Below, one piece after another: positions 22,493 to 33,761 of a DNA stretch of 64,000 nucleotides; within the stretch, counting starts at the first letter, position 1; each line of letters starts with the position of its first letter. The notes beneath the pieces were generated by a model that was not told the origin of the DNA, ran no database searches, and worked only from the letters and a program-made list of their open reading frames with translations. Position numbers and translations under genes: made by a program. This stretch comes from Phallus indusiatus. Lineage: Eukaryota; Basidiomycota; Agaricomycetes; Phallales; Phallaceae. The DNA lies in assembly GCA_027605045.1 (NCBI GenBank), contig JAQFWX010000014.1:865391-929390 (forward strand), given 5' to 3'.

Positions 22493-24030
22493 TTAATGGA
22501 AAATCACTTTATACCCCACACGCTGTGGGGGTTGTTGGTTAAGCTTGGTAACGATGAATGAGAACTTCGAGATAAGTTGATTATCCGAATTTCGTATCTC
22601 ATAGAGTCCTCTGCTGTTCAACAAGTATAGGTCCGGTTGCTTGGGTGCGGGAGGCTCGACTAATATTGGTGGCCGTTCGCCAATAGCTCCAAGATAAAAC
22701 ACTCTCAGACCTGTGGTGCCTTTGTAGCGGAGATGAGTGTTCTTGATGGAAAAATCGAGAACATGCTGCATTGGACCAGCAAGAGGGGTGAGACGTCCGT
22801 CAAAACTTTGAGTGCAAGAAAAGGTTGTTGACAGATGTGTATCAGGCGTGTTTTCCTTGAGTAATGTTATAGAAAGACTGACAATAAACCTCTCGATGTC
22901 ACTTACAGATATATCTATAGGCTCAGGAATTTTAGGAGAGTCCAACGAGTATGGAGTTTTCCGACCACGACCTTTGCGACTCTTGGTAACTGTCGGTGGC
23001 ATCGTCTTTAATGATGGCAGAGAGAAGTTCAGAGAATAATTGTTCGCATCAGTCGGAGACTCGGAGTATAGGTCGGACTTTTACAAGAATATGACTATCA
23101 CGATTCTCGAAGCGATCCAATCTCTTCAAGGCCTGAAGATATTCCCGTCTATATGAAAAGGTAAATTTAATGATAGAAGTTTCATGGAACTGGATTGATA
23201 ACGGAGTTTTAATAAAGATATTGCTGTGGCATAGGCTCCCTGAGATCGCGAAAGTATCAGGAGAACGATTTACTTAAACATGCTACTAGTAGCCTTTAAC
23301 TTTGAGGAAATGGCGCTCAAAGTGCAGTGGATCCGCTGCGTTTGGACAGCGGATGGTCCAGTGACTTGAGAAACTGAGCGTAGCCCGACTTTATCTTACC
23401 TTATACTAGGAGTAAGAATTGATTCAGAATGAGTTTTATTTACCATAATGTTTTATGTGAATATGAAGCGGGAGGTACCGCGGTGTAATGTTCACGCCCC
23501 CGACAACATGAATCCTTATTTTCAAAAAAACAGCGACTTATACAATGGACGGCTATGGTAGAGTATCAGGCGCGAAACCTGGAAATCGCATTCTGAACGG
23601 CTGCGTCTGCTACGTCCTTCATTTTCCGGACAAGCGACTGACGAATGATCCACTAACAGGAGAAAAATCGGGATTAAGGATTATTTGAATGCTTTATTGT
23701 TACAGAAAAACATACCGATGCTACGGAAGCGAGGGATTGTTCGAGGAAGCCTTGAAGTACATTCACCCATGATCTCAATAAATGTGTTCGTATGGATCGG
23801 AGGACAGGGAGAACATTTCAAGTTCCTCTTCGAGAGAAAGCGGAGAAGGAAGATTCTACGTGATATATGAGTCAAAGAGGTGTTTGAGAGCACCCAAATT
23901 CACATACCTTAAAGATAGCGGCAGTCCTAATAAAAGATGTTGAATACAGTATCTATGAATTTGTTCTTTACAGTGGCGCATAACCTCTATAACGGGTATA
24001 GCCTCAAGTTCTACCTCCATGGCGGGTATT
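22493..24030 (-). pseudogene. Unknown-family gene, decayed copy
   Basis: The last exons are intact and close to those of the 25146-26440 gene: YSLDSPKIPEPIDIS, a 51-nt intron (GTAAGT...CTCAAG), then ENTPDTHLSTTF and on to QRVGYKVIFH. Upstream it has decayed. The exon starting NLPSPLSLEEELEMF shifts frame before IMGECTSRLPR. The piece that encodes a whole exon in the sister gene is missing (LPR runs directly into TIPRFRSI), and about 540 bp (23041-23578) separate the QNAIS-type exon end from the next coding part. A protein starting at MPPTVTKSRKGRG (23002) is still open for 169 residues if the 51-nt intron is retained. Function is unknown. Confidence 0.6.
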
Positions 24031-25145
24031 ATCAAAGAACCTCATGTAAAAAAGCAGCTTGGAGAGACCGAAGAACGTCTTCTAACTTCAACATTGATGT
24101 GCGAATTTCGAAATATTCAGAACGAAAAACTGAATGAGCGACGAACGATGGCGGAAGCGTTAAAGTTGCTACATACTATGAAGGTTACTACAGTGAAAAT
24201 AACGTCAACAGCTCTCTCTTTCAAATGGAGACTTTGTGGTGACGAAGATAGGCGCGACCGCAGTCTTGCTTCACGTGTGTGGTCGCACGAATTTCAAAAA
24301 TCAGCTGGAGGTCCGTTGCTTCGGATGCAATTTGCTGGTTCTTTACTAGCTGTAGAGGCGCAGGAATTCCAAATATCAGTCGCTGAACATGTTTCGAGGT
24401 AGCGTTGAGCATGAGATGGTCAACGTCGCCATACAAAATTTTCCGTCTTTTGATTCCGTGATTTGTAACGCGTAAGCGACGCAAAGGAGCCGGAAATTGA
24501 ACTTTGTTCTGTTCACAACTTTATTCAGTTCTCGAGCTCCATCTCATATCTCAGCAAAAGGAAAAAATTAAACAAACCCGACTTCAGGCGACATGTCCCA
24601 AATTTTTTTGTATTGAAAGCGCGGGAACCACCGTCAGAAGGCACGATTCACGGTATAGGCTACAAAGATTAGTTCGAGGTTCGCAAGCAAGGCAAATGAA
24701 CCTGGATCAGGCCAACCGTTGCTCCAATCTCCAAGGATTATTTTATTTAGTTTGCGCTCCGAGTTGGAGGTTTCGAAGTTTTTGTCCTAGTTCAATTCTA
24801 TACTAAGGACTAGTCTTCTCAGTGACTGAAGTACTGATGCAAGATGATCGATGGTCGATGTCGATGAAGAAGCTGAAGCTGAAGCTCGAAGCGCCCAGCT
24901 CAGACCAGTGGACCATTGGTCAATTATTGTCTCAACGTCGTCAACTGCGCCTAATCGCTGTCATAAGTGAGCGATAAGAAAATACTGACGTGCTAGTATC
25001 GCCAAAGGCTGCCTGAAAGTGACAGCACCTAATTTATCAATACCCCCCTTTCATCATAGCGTTCAAAACATTTTCATTGACTCGGGTGATCCTTGACAAT
25101 AACGTGACGTGAACAAAAAAAAGGAGGTATCTACATAGGCAGGAC

Positions 25146-26440
25146 TTAATGGAAAACCACTCTATACTCCGAACGCTCCGGAGGTTGGTTAAGCTTGGTG
25201 ACGATGAATGAGAACTTCGAAATAAGATAATCTTCCGAAGATCGTATCTCATACATTCCTTTGCTGTTCAAAATGTAGATATTGGGGTGCACTGGCTCGA
25301 CCAATGTTGGTGGCATCTCACCAATAGCTCCAGTATAAAACACCCTTAGATCAGTGGTGTTTTTGTACCTGATGTTACTATCCTTGAGGATGAAATCTAG
25401 AACATGTTGCATAGGGGTTGCCAGAGGGGTAAGGCGTCCATCAAAACTTGGACTACAATAAAAGGTTGTTGACAGATGAGTGTCAGGAGTGTTGTCCTTG
25501 AACAATATCAGATTTATGCGGGAGACTGACAATGAATCGCTTGATGGCACTTACCGTTAAATTTATCGGTTCTGGATTCTTCGTAGAGTCCAACGAATAT
25601 GGAATTTCCTCACTGTCACTGTCACTGTCATTGATAAGACTGGAAATCGCATCCTGAATGGCTGCGTCTGCTGCGTTTTTCATTTCCTGAACAAGCGACT
25701 GAGGAATGGTCGACTAATAGGAGAAAGTCAGAAATTGAAATATTTTATTTTTACAGAAAAACATACCGGTGCTACCGAAGCGAGGGATTCATAGTAGGGC
25801 TGTCGCTTTGGTTTAGTAATAGTCAGGGTATGAATTCAATTAGAATAATTACATCAATCAGGTCTCGGACGGCGATAGAAAAGAAATCGCCATATCCGGG
25901 GGCTGCAGCTTCAGCTCGAGGAAGTCTTAGAGTGCATTCACCCATGATCCCGATGAGATGTGTCTGTATGTCTTGAATGATAGGGAGAATCTCCAGACCC
26001 TCTTCTGGAGAAAGCGGCGAAGGAAGATTCTACACGTTATGTATGAGATAAGGAGATGTTCGAGGATCCGAGAATCCGACTTGCCTTAAAGGTAGCGGCA
26101 GCCCTAACGAAATATGATGAAAAGTTATGCATTTCTTCTTTAACTTTCTACAACAGCCCATGAATCTAACGACATTGATAGCTTATTTATGCTGACCTCT
26201 ATATCCTCTGTTGTCAAATCAATAGGCATAGCCTTGGTTGCTACGTCCACAATGGCCTTATCAAAGTGGAGCTCATATAAAACTTGGTACCGCTCTAGGA
26301 AAGTGTTAACGACATACCAAATCTTTCAAAAGAGTTTCCAAATCTTCTTTGACGTGATCATTTTCAATATCGCCCTCACGTGGGGCATTTGACCAGGAAG
26401 ACTTTAAAGATGTGTGAAGGTTGGTTACAAATTCAGACAT
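25146..26440 (-). CDS. Unknown-family gene, intact-looking copy
   Basis: Proposed exons from the 3' end: 25146-25496, 25555-25713, 25767-25799 and 25853-26029. All are phase 0 and are separated by introns of 58, 53 and 53 nt. They encode NLPSPLSPEEGLEILPIIQD, an IMGECTLRLPRAEAAAPGYG segment, PYYESLASVAP, an acidic run INDSDSDSEEIPYSL, and a beta-rich C-terminus (STTFYCSPSFDGRLTPLATP, DLRVFYTGAIGEMPP, ISKFSFIVTKLNQPPER). A small exon (TAATFK type, near 26085-26103) uses a GC donor. The start MSEFVTNLHTSLKSSW at 26440 is likely, but the second exon's borders near 26230-26320 are not settled. I do not recognise the family. No membrane segment or signal peptide is apparent, so a cytoplasmic or nuclear protein is likely. 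Confidence 0.6.
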
Positions 26441-28474
26441 TGCGAGAGCTCGAGATAGTAAGTTAAGGATGGTAGGTAAGGAAGGAATCCTGGGATAGCT
26501 TTGAGCCGAGAGAAGCAGTTTTTATATAAAGACTGATACATGTCTCGTGACTTCATGATCTTGTCCAGAGAATTCTAAATCTAAATAAGGATGTGAGAAA
26601 GAATTCGATTTTGTGCTTCGTGAAATAGAAAAGATACCGGTATGACTGAATGTGTTGGCTGACCCGTGAGTGTTTCACCAAAAATTCTGACAGCTTCACG
26701 TCAGATTGATACGACATACTATGTATTAATTAGTTTACGCCATGGATTGCACTACACGTTGAAAACCGCGGCGGAGAGAACATTGCGTCCCTTGATTGTG
26801 ACAAACGTAGTGGGCTTCCGCCGAGCCACGGTCAAACTTTTCTATACTTCACAGGAAGAAGCCTTCTAACGTCCATGCCACATCTACTGAAAGAAATATA
26901 GATATGTTTGTGGAAGCAATGATGGGACAGCTGTAAAACGGAAACGGAAAATGTCGGGGGAAGAGGAACGAATCAAAAGACTTCAAGATGTGGTCTACGA
27001 GTTAAGGTCTAAGATATCCAAATAAGAGAATAACGTGAGCGAAGACCAATGACCAAAGCGTTGCGACGTACTATCAATGTTGCTATAGTCAAGATACCGT
27101 CAACAATATTCCAAACGGAGGCCCTGTCGTGTGGAAGATACCAACGGGGCGACTGCAGGCTCGGTACAAGCACGTAGATAGAAGGCTCGGATATTCTCCT
27201 TGGAGGATGCAAGTTCGTTATAGTCCGGACGGCTAGCCTTTTCAGAATGATTCCTGTAGCTGATCGTAATGGTTTGCCATTCAGTGCCGCTTTACGCGCG
27301 GGGTGGAGCAACTCTCGGTCATAGATGTGCTGCTCCGGGCCTGTTGTTCGCTGAATGACTTGTAGAGCCGGACACTGATATCAATAGCAGAACCCAAACG
27401 TAACGTTGAGGATCTCTCGCGGTAGCATTGGATTTTAACCAACGTTGTCAACAGCCGCCATACAAACATTTTTTTGCTTCCGCGATTTGAGCGGACACCA
27501 ATAACGAATGTAACGCGTGACTCAGCCAGGAATAATGGCCACCATTTAACAACCATCTCATATGCTCCGCAAAAGGAAGCGGCGAGATCGTCTCATACCA
27601 TCACGTCGCCACAATGGACGTCCCAAACAAACACAACTTTGATTATCTCTGGGTAGCCCCGGCCCTGCCATTACAGGTACCTCCGAGTCGTCACCTGAGG
27701 CGACGTGTTCGGAATTCTCCATTTTTCTCATCATTCGTAAAGGTGGGTACATCCATTTCAGAACGGAGTCTCGATTCGCGGTATAAATTTTCTACAGACA
27801 AAACAATTTAGATTGTTGCTCGAGACAAAGCTGTAAGAATCACCCACCGGTACGCGAATTTACCCGCAGAAGCAACACATCAATACAACTGATGATTCGC
27901 ATGTTCGCTCTTGTCGTAAATGACTATTCAGAGTGACTATCGTCATTACTAAATCGTTAACAGATCTCGTAGGATACTCAGTCTTACCACCAGCATCACG
28001 TTGTCTATCTACATACCGACGGCTCACTTGGGTGCTAAACGGCAGATCGGTAAGGCTCCTCCCGAATCAGTGTATTCTAAACACCAAACAAGTACTCAGA
28101 ATACTCATGAAAGAATTTTTAAGATGGTCTCCACAATACGCGTAGTCAAGCATAAACACATATTTTTGGTAGAAAAGCTGCCCATGTCAATTGCCTTTTG
28201 ACACCTTTTGGCTGCATTGACTATATAGTCTTTTATTAAAATAATCCTTTTTCCTCATCAAACCCAATTTCAACCAGGAATCCGCATGAACGGAAGCTCC
28301 GGATAAGTATCATACCTTCGTATGGATCTCGTCATTGATACAATATTTTGATCTTTTGATAATACACAGATGATCAACATATGTTATGGAAAATTTGTTT
28401 CAGACATGTCACATCTTAGGGTTTGAAGCATCCCATTCGTCAAGTCCATTGTCACCTAATAAGCTTTATTACTA
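26441..28474. repeat. Spacer with degenerate repeat family R
   Basis: From about 26750 to 27560 the plus strand resembles 40497-41290 and 45430-46080, and in parts 24170-24480, 30275-30640 and 34740-34800. Landmarks are AAAACCGCGGCGGA/AC, TGTTTGTGGAAGCAATGA, GAAGATACCAACGGGGCGAC and TTCCGCGATT followed by AACGCGTxACxCAG. Frames across it are interrupted by stops in every copy. It could be a relic gene or an old transposon that travelled with the array units. Confidence 0.5.
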
Positions 28475-30082
28475 CTAATCATCACTGTCAGAGTCTGAAT
28501 CGCGTCCAAGATCGTGATAACGATACGGCACTGAAAACTCATCGGCCGTCGACCTACGAAATGTCCCTATGTTATTGTTAATTTCTGGAAAGTGGGTTCC
28601 GATATTCGTAGACGCATTGCCAGTGTTCAATCCGGATCGCTTGGCCGCCACTTCACGAAGATTCAGAATCAAACGGGTACTCTAGAAATCCTTCGTAAGC
28701 AATGATCCTGATGCATGCTTCAAGTTGGTAACTATCCACTTACAGTGACAGAAAAACTGGCGTAGGACCATCTGCGTCGGTTGACGATGTGTAAACAATA
28801 AGTACAATATGCACAAAGGTCGGCAACTCACAGTATATTGGGTAGTCCAATAGGACCACTCAGCCACGATGGCCGAATTAGGATTATGAGCAGGGTACCT
28901 AATAATTTGTTTAAAGAAATATTAGAAATCAGTCTAATCACGCACCGAAATTTAGAAAGTAACTCCATAAACCATCTCGGATCAAAATAGACCTAAGATT
29001 ATTGCTTACTATCCCCAACTTCCAGTCTAAAACTACTTTCGTCATGATGAGTACGACTAAAACAGCTTGAAAGATAAGTTCGGGTAATCTGAGGATCATT
29101 GAACGTGGAGAATTATCAGTGTTTACTGTTCATAGATAATAATCACCACATACGCAAAGTAAGTTTTAGAAAACGAAACGGTCACTTCCAGATTATCAAA
29201 CAACCCTGACGTCCCAGGTACCGGTGTGATACTTCCTGTGGAAGCACATAATGATTTATACTAATTCGCTGACACCATCGTACGGTTCGGTATTACTTAC
29301 CTAATGACTCATTCACGAAAGTGAGAACAAAAAACATGACAAGTGCAGAAATAAATTCACAAATAAAGAAGCAGGTTAATATCCGTGAGAGTAATCTGGA
29401 GCCATCATGCAATGCAACGACTAGTTCAGGTTAGGGTTTGTCCACATCGGATGATTCGTTTCTATAGCTTACTTCTTCTCATAAACAGTATCTCGCTGCA
29501 ACATATTACAACGAGCCATGGAATGATAAAGATTATGCTTGAATCCCTAATGAGCCAGCTCAATTGTATATATTGGTCATTGTGGAGTTCGACAACCCGA
29601 AATATGTTGAACTGTGGGAGCGAAAAACTAATCCTTCAAAAGTTAAGCCATCAATATATGCGATAAACTGACATCGTGCAAACTTGACGTACACACTGAT
29701 GATGAAAGGCAAATAACGAGTGATTAGGTAGAATACCGTAGTCCAATTAACCTTTGAGTGATAGCTAAGAGTACCGTCAAGTTTTGTTTGATTAGAATAG
29801 GGCCAGAGGGAAGATATCTTACGACCATACGTATAGTTTCTGTGCGAAGGTTAGGAATTATGAGAGAGGAAAGTACTATCGCGGCATACCTCTCTGGAAA
29901 AGGTGATGAAAATATCCCATAATAGCAAAGAAGTAGTTGCCACTAAGAAAAATGAGTTACACAAAATAATCACATGCACTCTCTTTACCTAAATTATATC
30001 TACTAATAATCAAAGGGATCAAAATACCAGGTGGGAAAAATGGCAGAGTTGCAAATTTAAATGAAGGACTATCGTCAGACAT
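28475..30082 (-). CDS. DUF6533-type membrane protein, array copy 5
   Basis: The start at 30082 gives MSDDSPSFKFATLPFFPPG and ISRYNLG. TSLLLWDIFITFSRE and YHSKVNWTTVFYLITRYLPF form the DUF6533 domain. The loop exon (FNIFRVVELHNDQYIQLSW) has no cysteine and continues to WLVVICCSEILFMRRS. The membrane exon near 29040 and the RDGLWSY-type exon follow. The tail is YRYHDLGRDSDSDSDD at 28475. It groups with copies 1, 2 and 4. It is separated from copy 4 by the unknown gene pair, so that pair was probably inserted or duplicated into an older array. Confidence 0.85.
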
Positions 30083-30821
30083 ACTGGGGAAGTGGACAAT
30101 AGTAATCGACTGATAAAGGATTGAAATGAACGTTGCGAGCGACAATTGACATCCACGTTTCACCTCATCTCGTGCATGGTCTCCCGGATGTAGCGGATGA
30201 CTTCAGCCCGGTGTTGTTGATATCCCGCATCTGTCAACGTTTAGAAGAATCAAACAAAGCGCTATATACTCTAAGCGACAACCAGTGACGGAGGTATTCA
30301 AGTTGCTACCAATGAAAATTATTTAGTACAACATCAACAGATCTCTTTCAAATGGAGTCTAAGGCTCTATTGTGATGAAGATACCAACGGAGCGACTTAG
30401 AAGCATGTTGAAGAGGTAAAAGGCTGGGATATATTATTTTCTTGGCAGATACTGGTGCACAGTCCGAAACATGCCTGGTCGCGTGCAAGCAGCGAACTGT
30501 CCACCCAGAGGTCTGCTGTGGTCCACTCTAAAGGAATAGCATAGCCCAAACATTTTTTAAAATGGCGCTAAAATTTGGTCAATGTAATACGATTCCGCGA
30601 TCAGTTGTACGCGTAACGCGGTAGGGAATAAATATATCATCTCTCCAGCTTCGATGAGGTCGGAAAAAAAGTTTAAGAGAAATTGGAAGAGAAACAAGGT
30701 GTCTGCCGTGCCGGGCCAGAGGAAGAGAGTCAACTGACGATGCTGGCTAGCAACAGCGCTTCCCGATCAACTGAACGCTTGTGCCGTGTTCGGCACTTTG
30801 CTATAGCAAAAGCATGGCATA
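30083..30821. other. Spacer with a fragment of repeat R
   Basis: About 30275-30480 resembles repeat R (ATTCAAGTTGCTACCAATGA, GATGAAGATACCAACGGAGC). No gene is supported. Confidence 0.45.
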
Positions 30822-31626
30822 ATAGTGTCACACGCGTGTCCGTAAGCGTCTAGCGACAGTCCATAAGCGTCATGTCACAGTCCCAGACGGTCTTGGAACA
30901 CTGTCCTGGAGCGTTGCAACTTTAATTTCCCACTCATCCACATCTGCAATTTCCATCTTTTGTGGACGAAAATGCTTGTATTTATTATTAGACTCAAAAT
31001 AAATTATTTCTGAAACGCGTTGATAAAAATTGATCAGATCCAAAACGTTGCCAATAACGATGACGCGTCTCAATGAAGTGGCGTCTATTCATAGGGACTT
31101 CGCGCGTTTTGGCAAACTTATTTAGGCGCTCACTCCAAATAGGGCCAGCTGCTTTCAATTCACATGAAGCTTCATAAAACTTGCAATATTTATGGGCACA
31201 AAGCCGTAGAATTTTTTGAAAAATGTAATTTGAAGAGTATACATTTTAAAAAGAAACCAGGAGTGCTGTGCTATAAAGTCTATGACTTTATGTGTATTCA
31301 CATTGAGTTCATAGGAAATGATGATAAAATCACATGATTGAAACTTCATACATAATTTTCTTAGATTGTACTCATAGATAGCTATCTATTCACTCAAGAA
31401 TCACCCAAATTCATCGAGTGGATGCTGAGAAATTGAAAGTTGGGACAGGAATGGTTGAATAAATGTGACAAATTATGTTTAAGAAAGCGACGGGAACTGT
31501 CGGGGAACTCAGACCGTAATAATTGAATTCAGGGACGGACATGGCTTAAGTGCAGGACCGTCTGGGACTGTGACATGACGCTTATGGACTGTCGTTAGAC
31601 GCTTACGGACACGCGTGTGACACTAT
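30822..31626. mobile_element. 805-bp non-autonomous DNA transposon with 71-bp TIRs
   Basis: The ends are 71-bp inverted repeats (30822-30892 and 31556-31626) that differ at one base; each begins ATAGTGTCACACGCGTGTCC. Within each TIR GTCCGTAAGCGTC is followed by GTCCATAAGCGTC, an internal near-repeat. The dinucleotide TA flanks both ends (30820-30821 and 31627-31628), as expected for a TA target-site duplication of the mariner/Tc1 or related type. The interior holds no long open frame; the largest is 67 codons and lies partly in the left TIR. It is therefore a MITE-like element that depends on a transposase elsewhere. The near-identical TIRs suggest it inserted recently, into already decayed spacer sequence. 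Confidence 0.8.
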
Positions 31627-31628
31627 TA

Positions 31629-32121
31629 TAAATTGCATAGCAAAGCATAGCAAAAGGAAGCGGCGATATCGTCTTACACCATTCATTATGTCAATCATAA
31701 TGAAGTCCCAAATAAATACGACTTCAATTCTCATTTGAGCAGACCCTGACATCCGACCTCTGCCAGCCCCGAGTCGTCAACCTGAGGTGATGTGTCCCGA
31801 AGTCTTTCTGTCCTTCATTATCTTCATTCGTAAGGCACGGGAAATATTGTCAGAATGGAGCCTGATTTTACGATATAGAGTCACAAAATATTTCAATTGT
31901 CATTTGGGATACAAGGCTGCGGGAATCACTGAGGTCGGACGTTGCGTCAATACAGGTGACAGTTCGCATGTGTAACACTTATAAGCAAGGACTATCTCGT
32001 TCGCGACGAGCTGGAGGGCTCAATGTCTTTGTCTTAGTTAAACATAGATAATTTTCTTGAGCATGGGAGGATAAAAAGAGCGAGACCATTTGTTCTAGTC
32101 CGTGAGCACAGCCTGAGCGCC
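31629..32121. other. Spacer after the transposon
   Basis: Resembles the spacer at 27560-27720 (AAAAGGAAGCGGCGATATCG; CCCCGAGTCGTC with CCTGAGG just after it). No gene is supported. Confidence 0.45.
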
Positions 32122-33761
32122 CTACTCATCACCTCCGGAATCCGAATCCTGTTCGAATTCACTATAGTGGTACGGTGTTGCCAACTCATCCGCAGACGCG
32201 AAGAAAGACTTGAGGTTTTGGGAAAATGTGTAGCGTGCCCATGCATTAGTTGAATCATGCAATGTCCCCCTTCGCCTCGCTGCCACAGCGCGAATATTTA
32301 AGATTAGACGACTACTCTGAAATTGTTAATTGAACATGAGAAAAAGTACATATCTGGATTAAATTTACTCACAGTAACTGAGAAACTGGCGTAAGACCAT
32401 CTGAAATTGCGTTCACATTATGATTCAAATCAGACTACTATAATGCAGACGAGCGATGTGCAAAAACTCACAGTAAATTGGGCAGAGTGAAGGGGCCTTT
32501 CAAAGGTTTTGGCTGTATAACGACAATAAGTAAACCACCTATAATACTCAATACGACTTTTTTGAGAGCAAAATACGATCACGTACATAGATTACAAAAG
32601 TAGCTCCATAAGCCATCTCGAACCAAAATAGACCCAAGATTGCTCCTTGCGACTCCTAACCTCCCATCAAGAAATACCTTTATCACTATCAGCACAACCA
32701 ACGAGGCTTGAAATATAATGTCTGGTAGCCTTTAAATCCCATAAGTAGCGAAAATATATAATAAGTACTACATACGCAAAGTAGGTTTCAGGCAAAAAGA
32801 CAGGAATATTTTGGTTGAATACATTTGAAGGATAAATTGACACTGGGACAAAGGGGGCACTAGTTGATGCGACGTTTACTATAAAAAAATAAATCAGTAC
32901 ATACTACATAAATCTCCTGAATAACAGGAACTTACTTACTGAGGAACACCTCATCTGAAAAAGTGAAATGGAAAAGAAGAACGAGCGAAGAAACCAGCTC
33001 GCAGATGAGAAGGCCGGTTAAAAACCATGAAAGTAATCTTGAGCCTCCGTACAATGCAATGACTGGACACTAATCAGAACCTGCTCAAGACATTTCAAGA
33101 CATTTTGACTTACTTCTTCTCACAAAAAGTATCCCAGTACAGCCTAGTACAATAAACCATGGAATGACGTATAGTATACTAAAGGTTGTTGCAAACAGGT
33201 TCATAGATGCCTCTATCTTGTCGATGTTAGGTATTCCACAACTCTCATTGGATTCTATGAATGAGCATTCAAATTGGATTGGGGCTGCCCAAAACTCCGG
33301 TAACAATGAATAAATTCTTCGAAAGAATCAGTGAATATACAATGAACTATCATACACGATTGACATACATGTTGGCTATGAAAGGCACATAGCGAGTGAT
33401 TATATAAAATAGGGTGGTCCAATTGAATCTCGAGTGATATCTAGCAACTCATGCTTCGTTTCCGTCGAAATCATGTCACGATGAAAAGAGCTTACGACCA
33501 TATATATGATTTCTGTGCGCGGGTTAGAACAACAGGAAAATATACTCTATGATGTCATGAACATACCTCTTGGGGTAAAGTAATGAAGATATCACAAAAC
33601 ATCAAAGTGGTGGTTACAACTAAAGATGGCAGTCAGGGCGTTAGCTGATTCGATGATATACATGTGTTCCCACCTAGGTTGTAATACCAATTACTTTCAA
33701 AGATAGCCAAAGAACTAAATGAAAAAGGATATGTGATAGTTCTTGAGAAGTAGGGGGACAT
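32122..33761 (-). CDS. DUF6533-type membrane protein, array copy 6
   Basis: It starts MSPYFSRTITYPFSF at 33761, with the first exon ending WYYNL. TTTLMFCDIFITLPQE and YHSRFNWTTLFYIITRYVPF give the DUF6533 domain, with unusual substitutions: C before D, Q before E, and V in RYVP. The loop is long and cysteine-containing (FECSFIESNESCGIPNIDKI), then WFIVLGCTGILFVRRS. The tail is EFEQDSDSGGDE. By N-terminus, loop and tail it belongs to the second subfamily with copies 9 and 10. Confidence 0.8.
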
